Source of the DNA: Streptosporangium lutulentum
GTDB taxonomy: Bacteria; Actinomycetota; Actinomycetes; Streptosporangiales; Streptosporangiaceae
DNA length: 64,000 bases
Assembly (NCBI RefSeq): GCF_030811455.1
Contig: NZ_JAUSQU010000001.1
Location: forward strand, 6,262,001-6,326,000
Direction: 5' to 3'
Positions 39,754 through 47,696 of the stretch are shown one piece after another (position 1 is the stretch's first letter; each line of letters opens with the position of its first letter). The position numbers and the translations under genes were made by a program. The notes beneath the pieces were generated by a model, which saw only the letters and a program-made list of their open reading frames with translations, was not told where the DNA came from and ran no database searches.

Positions 39754-40917
39754 CTACTTGAGGAGCTGCCTGGCCATGACCATGCGCTGGATCTGGTTGG
39801 TGCCCTCGTAGATCTGGGTGATCTTGGCGTCGCGCATCATGCGCTCGACCGGGTAGTCGCTGGTGTAGCCGTATCCGCCGAGGAGCTGGACGGCGTCGGT
39901 GGTGATCTCCATGGCGGCGTCGGAGGCGGCGCACTTGGCGGCGCTGGAGAAGAACGTGAGGTCCTTCTGCGGCTCGCCGTGCATGGCCAGCTCCGACTTG
40001 GCGGCGGCGGCGTAGGTGAGCTGGCGGGCCGCCTCCAGCTTCATCGCCATGTCGGCGAGCATGAACTGGACGCCCTGGAACTCGGCGATCGCCTTGCCGA
40101 ACTGCTTGCGCTCCTTGACGTAGCCCACCGCGTAGTCCAGTGCGCCCTGGGCGATGCCGAGTGCCTGGGCGGCGATGGTGATGCGGGTGTGGTCCAGGGT
40201 GGCCAGGGCGGTCTTGAAGCCGGTGCCGGGGTCGCCGATCATCCGGGAGGCCGGGATCCGTACGTCCTCCAGGATGACCTGGCGGGTCGGGGAGCCCTTG
40301 ATGCCGAGCTTCCTCTCCTTGGCGCCGAAGCTGACCCCCTCGTCGTCCTTCTCCACGACGAACGCGGAGATGCCCTTGGCCCCGATGCCGGGCTCGGTCA
40401 CGGCCATCACCGTGTAGTACTCCGACACCCCGGCATTGGTGATCCACATCTTGGCGCCGTTGAGCACGTAGTGGTCGCCGTCGGCCACGGCGCGGGTCTT
40501 CATGCCTGCGGCGTCGCTGCCCGCCTCCGCCTCGGACAGGGCGTAGGAGAACATCGCCTCACCCCGCGCGACGGGGGCGAGATAGCGCTGCTTGACCTCC
40601 TCGGAGGCCGACAGCAGCAGCGGGACCGTTCCGAGCTTGTTGACCGCGGGAATAAGAGAGGAGGAAGCACAGGCACGCGCCACCTCCTCGATGACGATGA
40701 CGGTTGCGAGAGCATCCGCCCCCGTTCCGCCATACTCCTCGGGAACATGTACGGCGTGCAGGTCGGCCGCGACGAGCGCCTTGTAGACATCCCAGGGGAA
40801 CTCCCCTGTCTCGTCCGCCTCGGCGGCACGAGGAGCGATCTTCGCGTCGGCGAGGTCGCGGACGGTCTCCCTGAGCATCTGGTGCTCTTCGGGCAGCGAA
40901 TAGAGAGGGAAGCTCAT
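39754..40917 (-). CDS. Acyl-CoA dehydrogenase (FadE25-like)
   Basis: The protein has 387 residues. Conserved segments: MFSYALSEAEAGSDAAGMKT (FAD/acyl contact), MWITNAGVSEYYTVMAV, and the C-terminal QIYEGTNQIQRMVMARQLL whose Glu is the catalytic base of short-chain and branched acyl-CoA dehydrogenases. It oxidises acyl-CoA to enoyl-CoA and passes electrons to ETF. In mycobacteria the same type of gene (fadE25) is directly beside purE; here about 10 kb separates them. Start ATG 40917; the long frame continuing upstream is antisense to the UDP-glucose dehydrogenase gene. Confidence 0.93.
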   Translation of the reverse strand: MSFPLYSLPEEHQMLRETVRDLADAKIAPRAAEADETGEFPWDVYKALVAADLHAVHVPEEYGGTGADALATVIVIEEVARACASSSLIPAVNKLGTVPLLLSASEEVKQRYLAPVARGEAMFSYALSEAEAGSDAAGMKTRAVADGDHYVLNGAKMWITNAGVSEYYTVMAVTEPGIGAKGISAFVVEKDDEGVSFGAKERKLGIKGSPTRQVILEDVRIPASRMIGDPGTGFKTALATLDHTRITIAAQALGIAQGALDYAVGYVKERKQFGKAIAEFQGVQFMLADMAMKLEAARQLTYAAAAKSELAMHGEPQKDLTFFSSAAKCAASDAAMEITTDAVQLLGGYGYTSDYPVERMMRDAKITQIYEGTNQIQRMVMARQLLK

Positions 40918-40984
40918 GGGAAAATAGTAGGACGTCCAAGGAAGTATGGACCGCTCCATCCAATGTGATATGTGTTGCTCCTGT

Positions 40985-41006
40985 TTGCCCAGGTGGAACA
41001 GGGCAA
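40985..41006. promoter_or_regulatory. Inverted repeat in the divergent promoter of acyl-CoA dehydrogenase and ugd
   Basis: TTGCCC at 40985-40990 and GGGCAA at 41001-41006 are exact inverted copies with a 10-nt spacer. They lie in the 147-nt gap between the divergent starts. Possible operator; no regulator identified. Confidence 0.3.
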
Positions 41007-41064
41007 GTGTCAGATGCCGGTACTCTGTCGGCAAAGAATTGGGCAGAAACCGAAGGGAGCACCT

Positions 41065-42384
41065 GTGGCCTACCGCCTGACGATGGTGGGAACCGGATAC
41101 CTCGGTGCGACGACATCGGCGTGCATGGCCGAGCTGGGCTTCGAAGTCCTCAGCCTCGACGTGGACGCGGAGAAGGTCCGTCGACTCCAGGCCGGGGATC
41201 TGCCCATATACGAACCTGGTCTCGAAGAGATCCTCAGGCGCAACCTCGCCAACGGGCGACTGCGCTTCACCACCTCCTACGAGGAGGCGGCGGCCTTCGG
41301 TGACGTGCACTTCCTGTGCCTGGGCACCCCGCAGAAGCCGGGCGAGTACGCGGCGGACGTCTCCTATCTGGAGTCCGCCATCGAGTCGCTGGCGCCTCAC
41401 CTGAACCGCGAATGCCTGATCGTCGGCAAGTCCACGGTCCCCGTCGGCACCGCCCAGCACCTGGCCGACAAGCTGGCCAGGCTGGCGCCGATCGGCTCGG
41501 GAGCCGAGCTGGCCTGGAACCCCGAGTTCCTCCGCGAGGGCTTCGCCGTGAAGGACACCCTGCACCCCGACCGGATCGTGCTGGGCGTGGCCTCCGACAG
41601 GGCCGAGAAGATCATGCGTGAGGTCTACGCCTCGATGATCGAGGCGGGCACCCCGATGGTTATCACGGACTACCCGACCGCCGAGCTGGTCAAGGTGGCC
41701 GCCAACGCGTTCCTCGCCACCAAGATCTCTTTCATCAACGCGATGGCCGAGGTCTGCGAGGCCGCCCACGCCGACGTCAAGCAGCTGTCCCTGGCGCTCT
41801 CGTTCGACGACCGCATCGGCGGCAGGTATCTCAACCCCGGTCTGGGCTTCGGCGGAGGCTGCCTGCCCAAGGACATCCGCGCCTTCATGGCCCGTGCCGG
41901 AGAGCTCGGCGCCGACCAGGCGCTGACCTTCCTGCGCGAGGTCGACGCGATCAACATGCGCCGCCGGGCCCGCATGGTCGACCTGGCCCGCGAGCTGGCT
42001 GGCGGTTCCTTCCAGGGCTGCACCCTCGCCGTGCTCGGCGCCGCGTTCAAGCCCAACTCCGACGACATCCGCGACTCCCCCGCCCTCGACGTCGCCGTCA
42101 AGATCGGTCAGCAGGGTGGCCAGGTCACCATCTACGACCCCGTCGCCCAGGAGAACGCCCGCCGGGCCCACCCCGAGCTCTCCTACGGCTCCTCCGCCCT
42201 GGAGGCGGCCCGGGACGCCCATGTCGTGCTGCTGCTGACCGAATGGCAGGAGTTCATCGACCTCGACCCCGAGCAGCTCGGCACCGTCGTCGCCGCTCGC
42301 AAGATCGTCGACGGCCGCAACGCCCTCGACGCCGAAACCTGGCGGGCCGCCGGCTGGCACTACCGCGCCCTCGGGCGCCCGTGA
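41065..42384 (+). CDS. ugd: UDP-glucose 6-dehydrogenase
   Basis: The protein is 439 residues from GTG 41065 (GAAGGGAG 5 nt upstream). NAD-binding: LTMVGTGYLGATTSACMAEL. Active site: LNPGLGFGGGCLPKDIRAFM with the catalytic Cys, and TAELVKVAANAFLATKISFI with the catalytic Lys/Asn. The C-terminal UDP-binding domain has AVLGAAFKPNSDDIRDSPAL. It makes UDP-glucuronate, a precursor for wall or capsular glycans, and so could supply the glycosyltransferases of the left part of the window. It is divergent from the acyl-CoA dehydrogenase. Confidence 0.95.
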   Translation: MAYRLTMVGTGYLGATTSACMAELGFEVLSLDVDAEKVRRLQAGDLPIYEPGLEEILRRNLANGRLRFTTSYEEAAAFGDVHFLCLGTPQKPGEYAADVSYLESAIESLAPHLNRECLIVGKSTVPVGTAQHLADKLARLAPIGSGAELAWNPEFLREGFAVKDTLHPDRIVLGVASDRAEKIMREVYASMIEAGTPMVITDYPTAELVKVAANAFLATKISFINAMAEVCEAAHADVKQLSLALSFDDRIGGRYLNPGLGFGGGCLPKDIRAFMARAGELGADQALTFLREVDAINMRRRARMVDLARELAGGSFQGCTLAVLGAAFKPNSDDIRDSPALDVAVKIGQQGGQVTIYDPVAQENARRAHPELSYGSSALEAARDAHVVLLLTEWQEFIDLDPEQLGTVVAARKIVDGRNALDAETWRAAGWHYRALGRP

Positions 42385-42442
42385 CCCCTGAGCACCGCAG
42401 GGGCCTGGGTCTCGGCTTCCTCGGTCTCCGAACGCTCCGAGG
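42385..42442. terminator. Two hairpins between convergent ugd and DUF397 genes
   Basis: Hairpin 1: CCCCTG (42385-42390) and CAGGGG (42398-42403), directly after the ugd stop. Hairpin 2: CCTCGG (42419-42424) and CCGAGG (42437-42442), directly after the DUF397 stop on the other strand. Each has a 6-bp stem. Confidence 0.5.
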
Positions 42443-42679
42443 TCAGTTGTCGAACTCTCCGAGTTTCACGCCGCCGACGAACGCGTCCCACTCCGATCGG
42501 GTGAAGAACAGCTTCGGGCCGTCGGGATTCTTGGAGTCGCGCAACACATAGAGGGAGCCGAGGTCCGCCTTGTGCCCGGTGCCGGGTGCGTCCACCACGG
42601 CCACCTCGACGCATTCGCCGCCGTTGCCGCTGCTGAGGGACGCCTTGTGCCAGACGGCCTTGCTCAGGTCTGCTTCCAT
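42443..42679 (-). CDS. DUF397 domain protein
   Basis: The protein has 78 residues. WHKASLSSGNGGECVEVAVV and VLRDSKNPDGPKLFFTRSEW are the full DUF397 core. Such small proteins are usually encoded right after an XRE/DUF5753 regulator, as toxin- or anti-activator-like partners in actinomycetes. Here the preceding gene survives only as its last about 66 codons, overlapping this start by 16 nt, so the pair is broken. Confidence 0.9.
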   Translation of the reverse strand: MEADLSKAVWHKASLSSGNGGECVEVAVVDAPGTGHKADLGSLYVLRDSKNPDGPKLFFTRSEWDAFVGGVKLGEFDN

Positions 42680-42864
42680 GTCGCCATCACCTTCCCGATG
42701 AGGTCGGCGGTCGCCCGACCGGGCAGGGCCTCCGAGCGGATCGCCTCGTAACGTTCACACGCCTCCGCCGGAGGCCGAGGACGGTCCTTGACGTGCCCTC
42801 CGGCGACGAACTCCACAAGCACAGTATCCGGGCCGCCTTCGACGCCCGCAATGACGAAAGCACC
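42664..42864 (-). pseudogene. C-terminal remnant of an XRE/DUF5753 regulator
   Basis: The last 66 codons before the stop at 42664 read as the end of a DUF5753 domain: DTVLVEFVAGGHVKDR, then RYEAIRSEALPGRATADLIG and KVMATWKQT. No helix-turn-helix or earlier DUF5753 sequence is present; the frame upstream dissolves into Pro/Arg repeats coded by G-rich minisatellite DNA. The remnant overlaps the DUF397 start exactly as intact pairs do, so it is a decapitated regulator rather than a new gene. Confidence 0.65.
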
Positions 42865-42923
42865 GGGCGGACCGGTGGAACGCCCGTCTCCCCGAGGTGA
42901 CGAAGGCCACAGACGAGCGCTGA

Positions 42924-43014
42924 CGGGCACGGACGGGCCGCGGATGGGCACGGGCGGGCACGGGCGGGCACGGGCGGGCCGCGGATGGGCACGGGCGGGT
43001 ACGGGCGGGCCGCG
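42924..43014. repeat. G-rich minisatellite beside the truncated regulator
   Basis: Tandem units of GGGCACGGGC and close variants (GGGTACGGGC, GGGCCGCGGAT) run for about 90 bp, with a higher-order copy in which GGGCCGCGGATGGGCACGGG occurs twice (near 42936 and 42977). The array sits between the regulator remnant and the sensor kinase gene. It is rich in runs of three or more G on the plus strand and could form quadruplexes. Confidence 0.7.
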
Positions 43015-43066
43015 GTCGGCCGTACCCGGCTCGCGGAGGCCGTATTCGGGCCCGGCCGAGCCGGGC

Positions 43067-45013
43067 TCAGCTGTCCGGGTTGGGAATCCGGACGAACAGC
43101 GCCGTACCGCCCTCCACGGGACTCGTGATCTCAAGCCTGCCGCCGAGCGCCTCGACACGGTCCCTGAGACCGATCAGCCCCGATCCCTCCGCGGGGTTCG
43201 CTCCCCCGACCCCGTCGTCGCAGATCGACAGCCGGAGGTTCCCCTCCCCCACGTCGAGATCGACGGAGACCACGGACGCGTGTGCGTGCTTGGCCGCGTT
43301 CGTCAACGCCTCCGACACGACGTAGTAGGCGGCCACCTCGATGCGCTCCGCCAGGCGCCGGTCGGCGACCACGTTGAGCTCGACCGGGACGACGGAGCGG
43401 CGCGCGAGCGTCTTGAGGGCGGGCCCGAGGCCACCCCTGGAGAGGACCGCCGGATGAATGCCCCGCGAGATCTCCTGGAGATCCTCGGCGGCCCCGGCCA
43501 GCCCCTGGGCCGTATGGGAGAGCTGTTGCCTGAGCTTCTCCAGTCCGGGCGGCGCGGCGGCCTCCGCCGCGCGCAGTTCGAGTCCGAGCGTCACCAGGCG
43601 CTGTTGCGTTCCGTCATGCAGATCGCGCTCGATGCGGCGGCGGGTCTCGTCGGCGGCCGCGACGACACGGGCGCGGGAGGCGGTCAGTTCGGCCCTGCCC
43701 TCGGCATTGGCGACCGCCGTCGCGACGAGCTCGGTGAAGTCCGTCATGCGCTCCTCGCTGTCCTCGGGCTGCGGCCCGGGATCGATCGAAAAAACGATCA
43801 GCGCGCCCCACAGACGTCCCTCGACCACGATGGGGCAGCCGACCGCGGAGTTGACCCCCCGCTCGCGCACCCACGTGGCGATCTCGCCGCCACCGTCGTA
43901 GTGGTCGATCCGCGCAGGCTTCCCCGACCGCAGCACCAGTTCCGCGACGCTCCCGTCGTCGACCGGCCAGCGCGAGCCGTTGGGCGGCAGCCGTTCGGGA
44001 GCGCCGGGATCGGCCCAATGGCCGACCACGGTCATCGTTCCGTCGGACTCGTAGCGGATCATCCCGCTGTACTGCGTTTTCAGGAGGTGGCCCATCTCGG
44101 CGGTGACCGCGTTGAAGACCTCGGGCGGCTCCACCCCGCGCGCGACGAGCGTCGCGACGCGCCGCAGCGCGGCCTGCTCCTCCGCGATTCTGCGGAACTC
44201 GTCACGACTCGCCTCCAGCGAGACCCCCATGGTGTTGAACGCGACTTCGAGCTCACCGATCTCGCCGGCGCTGGTCTCGGGCATCCGCGCGCCGAGGTCG
44301 CCGGCGGCGAGCCGGCTCGCCACGACGGACGCTCTCCGGACCGGTCCGACGATCGCCCGCGTCAGGTACGCCGCGAAGGCGACGGTGAGGAGAATCGACC
44401 CCGCGAGCCCGGCCGACGCCCCGGCGATCGCCTGCTGAGAACGGGCTTTGGCGACATCCTCACGCTGCCTGAGGATGGAGCGCGCCACCTTCTCATAGCG
44501 GTCGAACTGGGCCCTCAGCGTGTCGACGCGTCGCATCCCCTCTTCGTTCGCCTCCAGGCTCCACGCGTAGGGGTCGTTCCGCCGTGCCGCGTTGACCAGC
44601 GGAATCGAATAGTCCCGGATGAGGGACTCTCCCCCCTGGATGATCTGCTGAGCCAGGACCCTCTCCTCAGGGCTGAGGGAGAATCGCGCGAACTCCCGTG
44701 CCTGTCCGGGAAAGGCGGTCCGGGCGTCTTCCCATGGCTTGAGGAAGTTCTCCTGCCGGGTGATGAGGAAGCCTCGCTGGCCCGTCTCGAGGTCGACGAT
44801 CAGATTTTCGACGATGCCTGCCTCGACGAGCGCCGTCCGGGTATATCTCCTTTCGTCAACGGCCTCGTTCAGGTCGATGATCGCCCACAACAGCATCGCG
44901 AAGGCAACGCCGGTCAGCAGCGCGAGCAGACCGCTCGCGCCGACCATACGGCGCGTCAGTCCAGCTCTCCCGTTCGTCCTCGGTCGGATCCTGCTTGACG
45001 TCCATGCCCTCAT
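43067..45013 (-). CDS. NarL-type sensor histidine kinase with CHASE3, HAMP and GAF domains
   Basis: The protein has 648 residues. TM1 about 25-45; CHASE3-like extracytoplasmic domain (IVENLIVDLETGQRGFLITR); TM2 about 200-220; HAMP (VVASRLAAGDLGARMPETSA); GAF about 300-440; HisKA_3 dimer/phosphoacceptor ADETRRRIERDLHDGTQQRL with His; HATPase with VVSEALTNAAKHAHASVVSV (N box), LSICDDGVGGAN (G1) and GSGLIGLRDRVEALGGRLEI (G2). Start GTG/ATG near 45013. It is divergent from a NarL-type regulator 88 bp away, which is its evident partner. Confidence 0.92.
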   Translation of the reverse strand: MRAWTSSRIRPRTNGRAGLTRRMVGASGLLALLTGVAFAMLLWAIIDLNEAVDERRYTRTALVEAGIVENLIVDLETGQRGFLITRQENFLKPWEDARTAFPGQAREFARFSLSPEERVLAQQIIQGGESLIRDYSIPLVNAARRNDPYAWSLEANEEGMRRVDTLRAQFDRYEKVARSILRQREDVAKARSQQAIAGASAGLAGSILLTVAFAAYLTRAIVGPVRRASVVASRLAAGDLGARMPETSAGEIGELEVAFNTMGVSLEASRDEFRRIAEEQAALRRVATLVARGVEPPEVFNAVTAEMGHLLKTQYSGMIRYESDGTMTVVGHWADPGAPERLPPNGSRWPVDDGSVAELVLRSGKPARIDHYDGGGEIATWVRERGVNSAVGCPIVVEGRLWGALIVFSIDPGPQPEDSEERMTDFTELVATAVANAEGRAELTASRARVVAAADETRRRIERDLHDGTQQRLVTLGLELRAAEAAAPPGLEKLRQQLSHTAQGLAGAAEDLQEISRGIHPAVLSRGGLGPALKTLARRSVVPVELNVVADRRLAERIEVAAYYVVSEALTNAAKHAHASVVSVDLDVGEGNLRLSICDDGVGGANPAEGSGLIGLRDRVEALGGRLEITSPVEGGTALFVRIPNPDS

Positions 45014-45101
45014 GATTCGTCCCGCCGGCTAACCACCTAGAGAAAATCGGACAATAATGGCTAAAACACCCAATGATATCAGTCTACGGTGATGGAGAGC
45101 G

Positions 45102-45761
45102 GTGGACGACAGCCGGACGCGGATAGCGGTGGCGGACGACGACGTCCTGCTCCGCGAGGGAATCGCGAGCCTGCTTGAGCGGTCGGGGTTCGAGATCGCC
45201 GGCCAGGCCGGAGACGCGTCGCAGCTCCTCTCCCTCGTCCGGGAGAGTGAGCCCGATCTTGTCGTCGTCGACATCCGGATGCCCCCCGCCCACGAGACCG
45301 AGGGGGTCGAGGCGGCCCGGGTGATCCGCGAGGAGTTCCCCGAGATCGGAATCCTCCTGCTGTCGGCGCACATCGAAGTCGAGCAGGCGATGGAGTTGCT
45401 CGCCACCGGACAGCGGATCGGTTACCTGCTCAAGAGCCGGGTGACCGACGTGGCCGACTTCATCGAGACGATCAAGCGCATCGTCCAGGGCGGCTCCGTC
45501 ATCGACCCCGGCCTCGTGCACGAGCTCATCGGGGCCCGCCGCAGGAACGACCCGCTGGAGCTTCTCACCGAGCGCGAGCACGAAGTACTCGCGCTGATGG
45601 CGGAGGGGCGTTCGAACGCCGGTATCGCCCACCAGCTCTGGATCGCCGAGGGCACCGTCGAGAAACACGTGCGCAGCATCCTCTCCAGGATGCGGCTGCC
45701 GGAGACCGAAGACGATCACCGGCGTGTCCTCGCGGTCCTCACCTTCCTCGGATCACGCTAG
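45102..45761 (+). CDS. NarL/FixJ-family response regulator
   Basis: The protein is 219 residues from GTG 45102. The receiver domain has acidic AVADDDVLLREGI, the phosphoacceptor in LVVVDIRMPP, and Lys in YLLKSRVTDV. The C-terminal LuxR-type helix-turn-helix: LTEREHEVLALMAEGRSNAG, then IAHQLWIAEGTVEKHVRSIL. It pairs with the divergent CHASE3 sensor kinase. Its 3' end converges on a lone receiver gene 50 nt away. Confidence 0.93.
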   Translation: MDDSRTRIAVADDDVLLREGIASLLERSGFEIAGQAGDASQLLSLVRESEPDLVVVDIRMPPAHETEGVEAARVIREEFPEIGILLLSAHIEVEQAMELLATGQRIGYLLKSRVTDVADFIETIKRIVQGGSVIDPGLVHELIGARRRNDPLELLTEREHEVLALMAEGRSNAGIAHQLWIAEGTVEKHVRSILSRMRLPETEDDHRRVLAVLTFLGSR

Positions 45762-45811
45762 CGGGACGCCCTTCGAGCCTGAATCGCCGTCCCCGTCGCG
45801 GGTAAGCCCGG

Positions 45812-46219
45812 TCAGCGCTGTGCGGAGGGGCCGTCGGCCGGCAGGCTCCCGGCGCCCGCGGCCCCGAGGATCTCACTGATCGCTCTTCCCGAGAGACACG
45901 ACTTCGGCAGGAACGCGACCGCGGGGCTGGCCGCGATCATGTCCACGAAATCCTTCTCGGCGTACGCCGAGATCAGGATCACGCGCGATCGCTCCTCGCA
46001 TCCCGCTCTCGCCAGTTGCCGCGCGAGATCGAACCCGCTCTCCTCCCCGAGGCCGATGTCGACGAGCGTGACGTCCGGCCGCAACTCGCCGGCCCGCCGA
46101 AGGGCGTCGGCGCATGTCGACGCGACGCCGACGACCACGATCCCCTCTCGTTCGAGCAGGCCGCGAGCGACCTCGAGAAAGCGATCGTTGTCGTCGACGA
46201 TAAGACAACGTAGGGCCAC
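45812..46219 (-). CDS. Stand-alone response-regulator receiver domain
   Basis: The protein is 135 residues from GTG 46219, with no output domain. LRCLIVDDNDRFLEVARGLL, DVTLVDIGLGEESGFDLARQ with the phosphoacceptor Asp, VILISAYAEKDF and FLPKSCLSG with the conserved Lys are all present. Single-domain receivers act as phosphate sinks or protein switches. It sits convergent to the NarL-type regulator and may modulate the CHASE3 kinase system. Confidence 0.9.
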   Translation of the reverse strand: MALRCLIVDDNDRFLEVARGLLEREGIVVVGVASTCADALRRAGELRPDVTLVDIGLGEESGFDLARQLARAGCEERSRVILISAYAEKDFVDMIAASPAVAFLPKSCLSGRAISEILGAAGAGSLPADGPSAQR

Positions 46220-46463
46220 GGCCTCAGGATCGCAGTAAAAAGCCGGTCATGCATTGCAGCTAGCAGGGATGCCGGAGGTTCCGCTGGCATGGACCCGAAA
46301 TGGAGGCTGCCCGCGAAGACAACGGACGCCGGAAACCGGATCGTTGAAGTCAGAAGCAGCTGACAGATCCGCCTGAGAGATCCGTCGCCCCTCGGAACCG
46401 GGCGCGGGCCGGTGAGAACAACCGGGAGATCACCGCGACGGGTCTCAGTGGCCGGAGGCGAAC

Positions 46464-46877
46464 ATGTTCAAGAACCGATTCCGCGGACGTTCCGCAAATA
46501 CGTACGGCTGCGCGGCCTCCTCGAACTGGGAGATCCGCGCGGCGGACGGTGCCCGTCCCACCTCACGCGGGCCTCGGCACCCGTCACCCGAGGCCGGCGG
46601 TACGGCCCGGCCCGAAAACGCGGGCCGACCCGACACCGCGTGGGAGGAGCCTCACCCGGTCAGTCGGGAGCGGGGCACGACCGAGTGTCCGCACGAGTCG
46701 CCGTGCCCGTCCTCGGACGCCCCCGATCACGACGCCGCCCGGCTCGTGGCCTCTCATCCGGAACAGGGGTGGGGGCTGCTCTGCAACGGGGTGGTGGTCT
46801 TCGACGACACCGGCGAACTCCTGCCCGACGGCCGCAGTGTTCCCGCCCATCGCGGCGACCCTGGACGGGCCGCATGA
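46464..46877 (+). CDS. DUF5999-like small protein with N-terminal extension
   Basis: The protein is 137 residues from ATG 46464 (GGAGG 6 nt upstream). Residues about 70-130 match the DUF5999 pattern as I recall it: ECPHESPCPSSDAPDHDAAR then HPEQGWGLLCNGVVVFDDTG and ELLPDGRSVPAH. The usual family protein is about 60-70 residues and starts at the Cys-His segment. Here about 70 unrelated Arg/Pro/Ser-rich residues precede it, with no internal start codon close to the domain. The stop overlaps the next ATG (ATGA), coupling it to an HATPase protein. Function unknown. Confidence 0.7.
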   Translation: MFKNRFRGRSANTYGCAASSNWEIRAADGARPTSRGPRHPSPEAGGTARPENAGRPDTAWEEPHPVSRERGTTECPHESPCPSSDAPDHDAARLVASHPEQGWGLLCNGVVVFDDTGELLPDGRSVPAHRGDPGRAA

Positions 46878-47515
46878 GACCGCTCGTCGCTCTCGTCGCT
46901 CCGCGGATGAGCGCCCAGGTGCCTTTGCCCATCGCGACCACGCTCAGGGACGGCTACGCGCACGCCTGCTGCCGGTTCAGAACCACCGTCCACCACCTCG
47001 GCGGACTCGCCGTTCGCAACTTCCGGGAATTCGCCGGCTCCGCCGAGAACCCCGGCGTCCGAAAGGTCTCATGGTCGCTCTCCCCCGTCTCCTCCTCGGT
47101 CCCCGACGCACGGCACCTGGTCCGCGGCCAGCTGGCCGCCTGGGGAGCCGACAGGCAGAGCGAGATCGTCGAGTTGCTCACCAGCGAGCTGGTCACCAAC
47201 ACGCTGCGCCACGCGTGGGGGCCGATCCTGCTCGTGCTCTCCTTCCAGGACGGAACGCTGCGCTGCGAGGTCGAGGACGCGAACCCCGCCCTGCCCGGTT
47301 TGCGCAACGCCCGCGACGACGAAGAGGGAGGCCGCGGGCTGCTCCTGCTCGACCTGCTGTCCCAGCGCTGGGGGAGCGACCACACGCCCACGGGGAAGAC
47401 CACCTGGTTCGAGCTGCCCGTACACGCGTCGCCCGACGCCCCACGACGGCCCGGGACACGGATGACGGACCCTCCGGAAGCCTTCCCGGACCACCCGGAA
47501 GCCCCTACCCGCTGA
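46874..47515 (+). CDS. HATPase (SpoIIAB/RsbW-like) anti-sigma-type ATP-binding protein
   Basis: The protein is 213 residues from ATG 46874 (MSAQVPLPI at 46907 is a possible alternative). HATPase motifs: VELLTSELVTNTLRHAWGPI (N box), CEVEDANPALPG (G1), and GGRGLLLLDLLSQRWGSDHT (G2), then TTWFELPV. The family, abundant in actinomycetes, binds STAS antagonists or sigma factors. It is translationally coupled to the DUF5999-like gene, an unusual partnership. The STAS protein at 28398 is too distant to be a certain partner. Confidence 0.85.
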   Translation: MRPLVALVAPRMSAQVPLPIATTLRDGYAHACCRFRTTVHHLGGLAVRNFREFAGSAENPGVRKVSWSLSPVSSSVPDARHLVRGQLAAWGADRQSEIVELLTSELVTNTLRHAWGPILLVLSFQDGTLRCEVEDANPALPGLRNARDDEEGGRGLLLLDLLSQRWGSDHTPTGKTTWFELPVHASPDAPRRPGTRMTDPPEAFPDHPEAPTR

Positions 47516-47570
47516 ACGACCCGCCGTCGACGGCCTGGCCCGTACGGACAGACGACAGGAGTCTCACAGA

Positions 47571-47663
47571 ATGCGCCGGATCCAGACCCGCAAGTCCCCG
47601 AGGCGTCCCGTCAGGGTCACGCTGGACCTGCGAACCCCGTCGGGGAAGCCGCTGCCGTACTGA
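47571..47663 (+). CDS. Putative 30-residue basic peptide
   Basis: ATG 47571 is preceded by AGGAG at 9 nt and opens a 30-codon frame, MRRIQTRKSPRRPVRVTLDL followed by RTPSGKPLPY. It lies 55 nt after the HATPase gene on the same strand. The peptide is Arg/Lys-rich with no membrane segment. I recognise no family; it could be a real small protein or chance. Confidence 0.35.
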   Translation: MRRIQTRKSPRRPVRVTLDLRTPSGKPLPY

Positions 47664-47696
47664 ACGTCCCCGGCCGGACGACCGCCCGGGGACGGG

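Noticed and set aside
39754..42360. A very long minus-strand frame (868 codons) joining the acyl-CoA dehydrogenase to the antisense of the UDP-glucose dehydrogenase gene
   Set aside because: Only the part from 40917 matches a protein family. The rest is antisense to a well-conserved enzyme and is an effect of high third-position GC.
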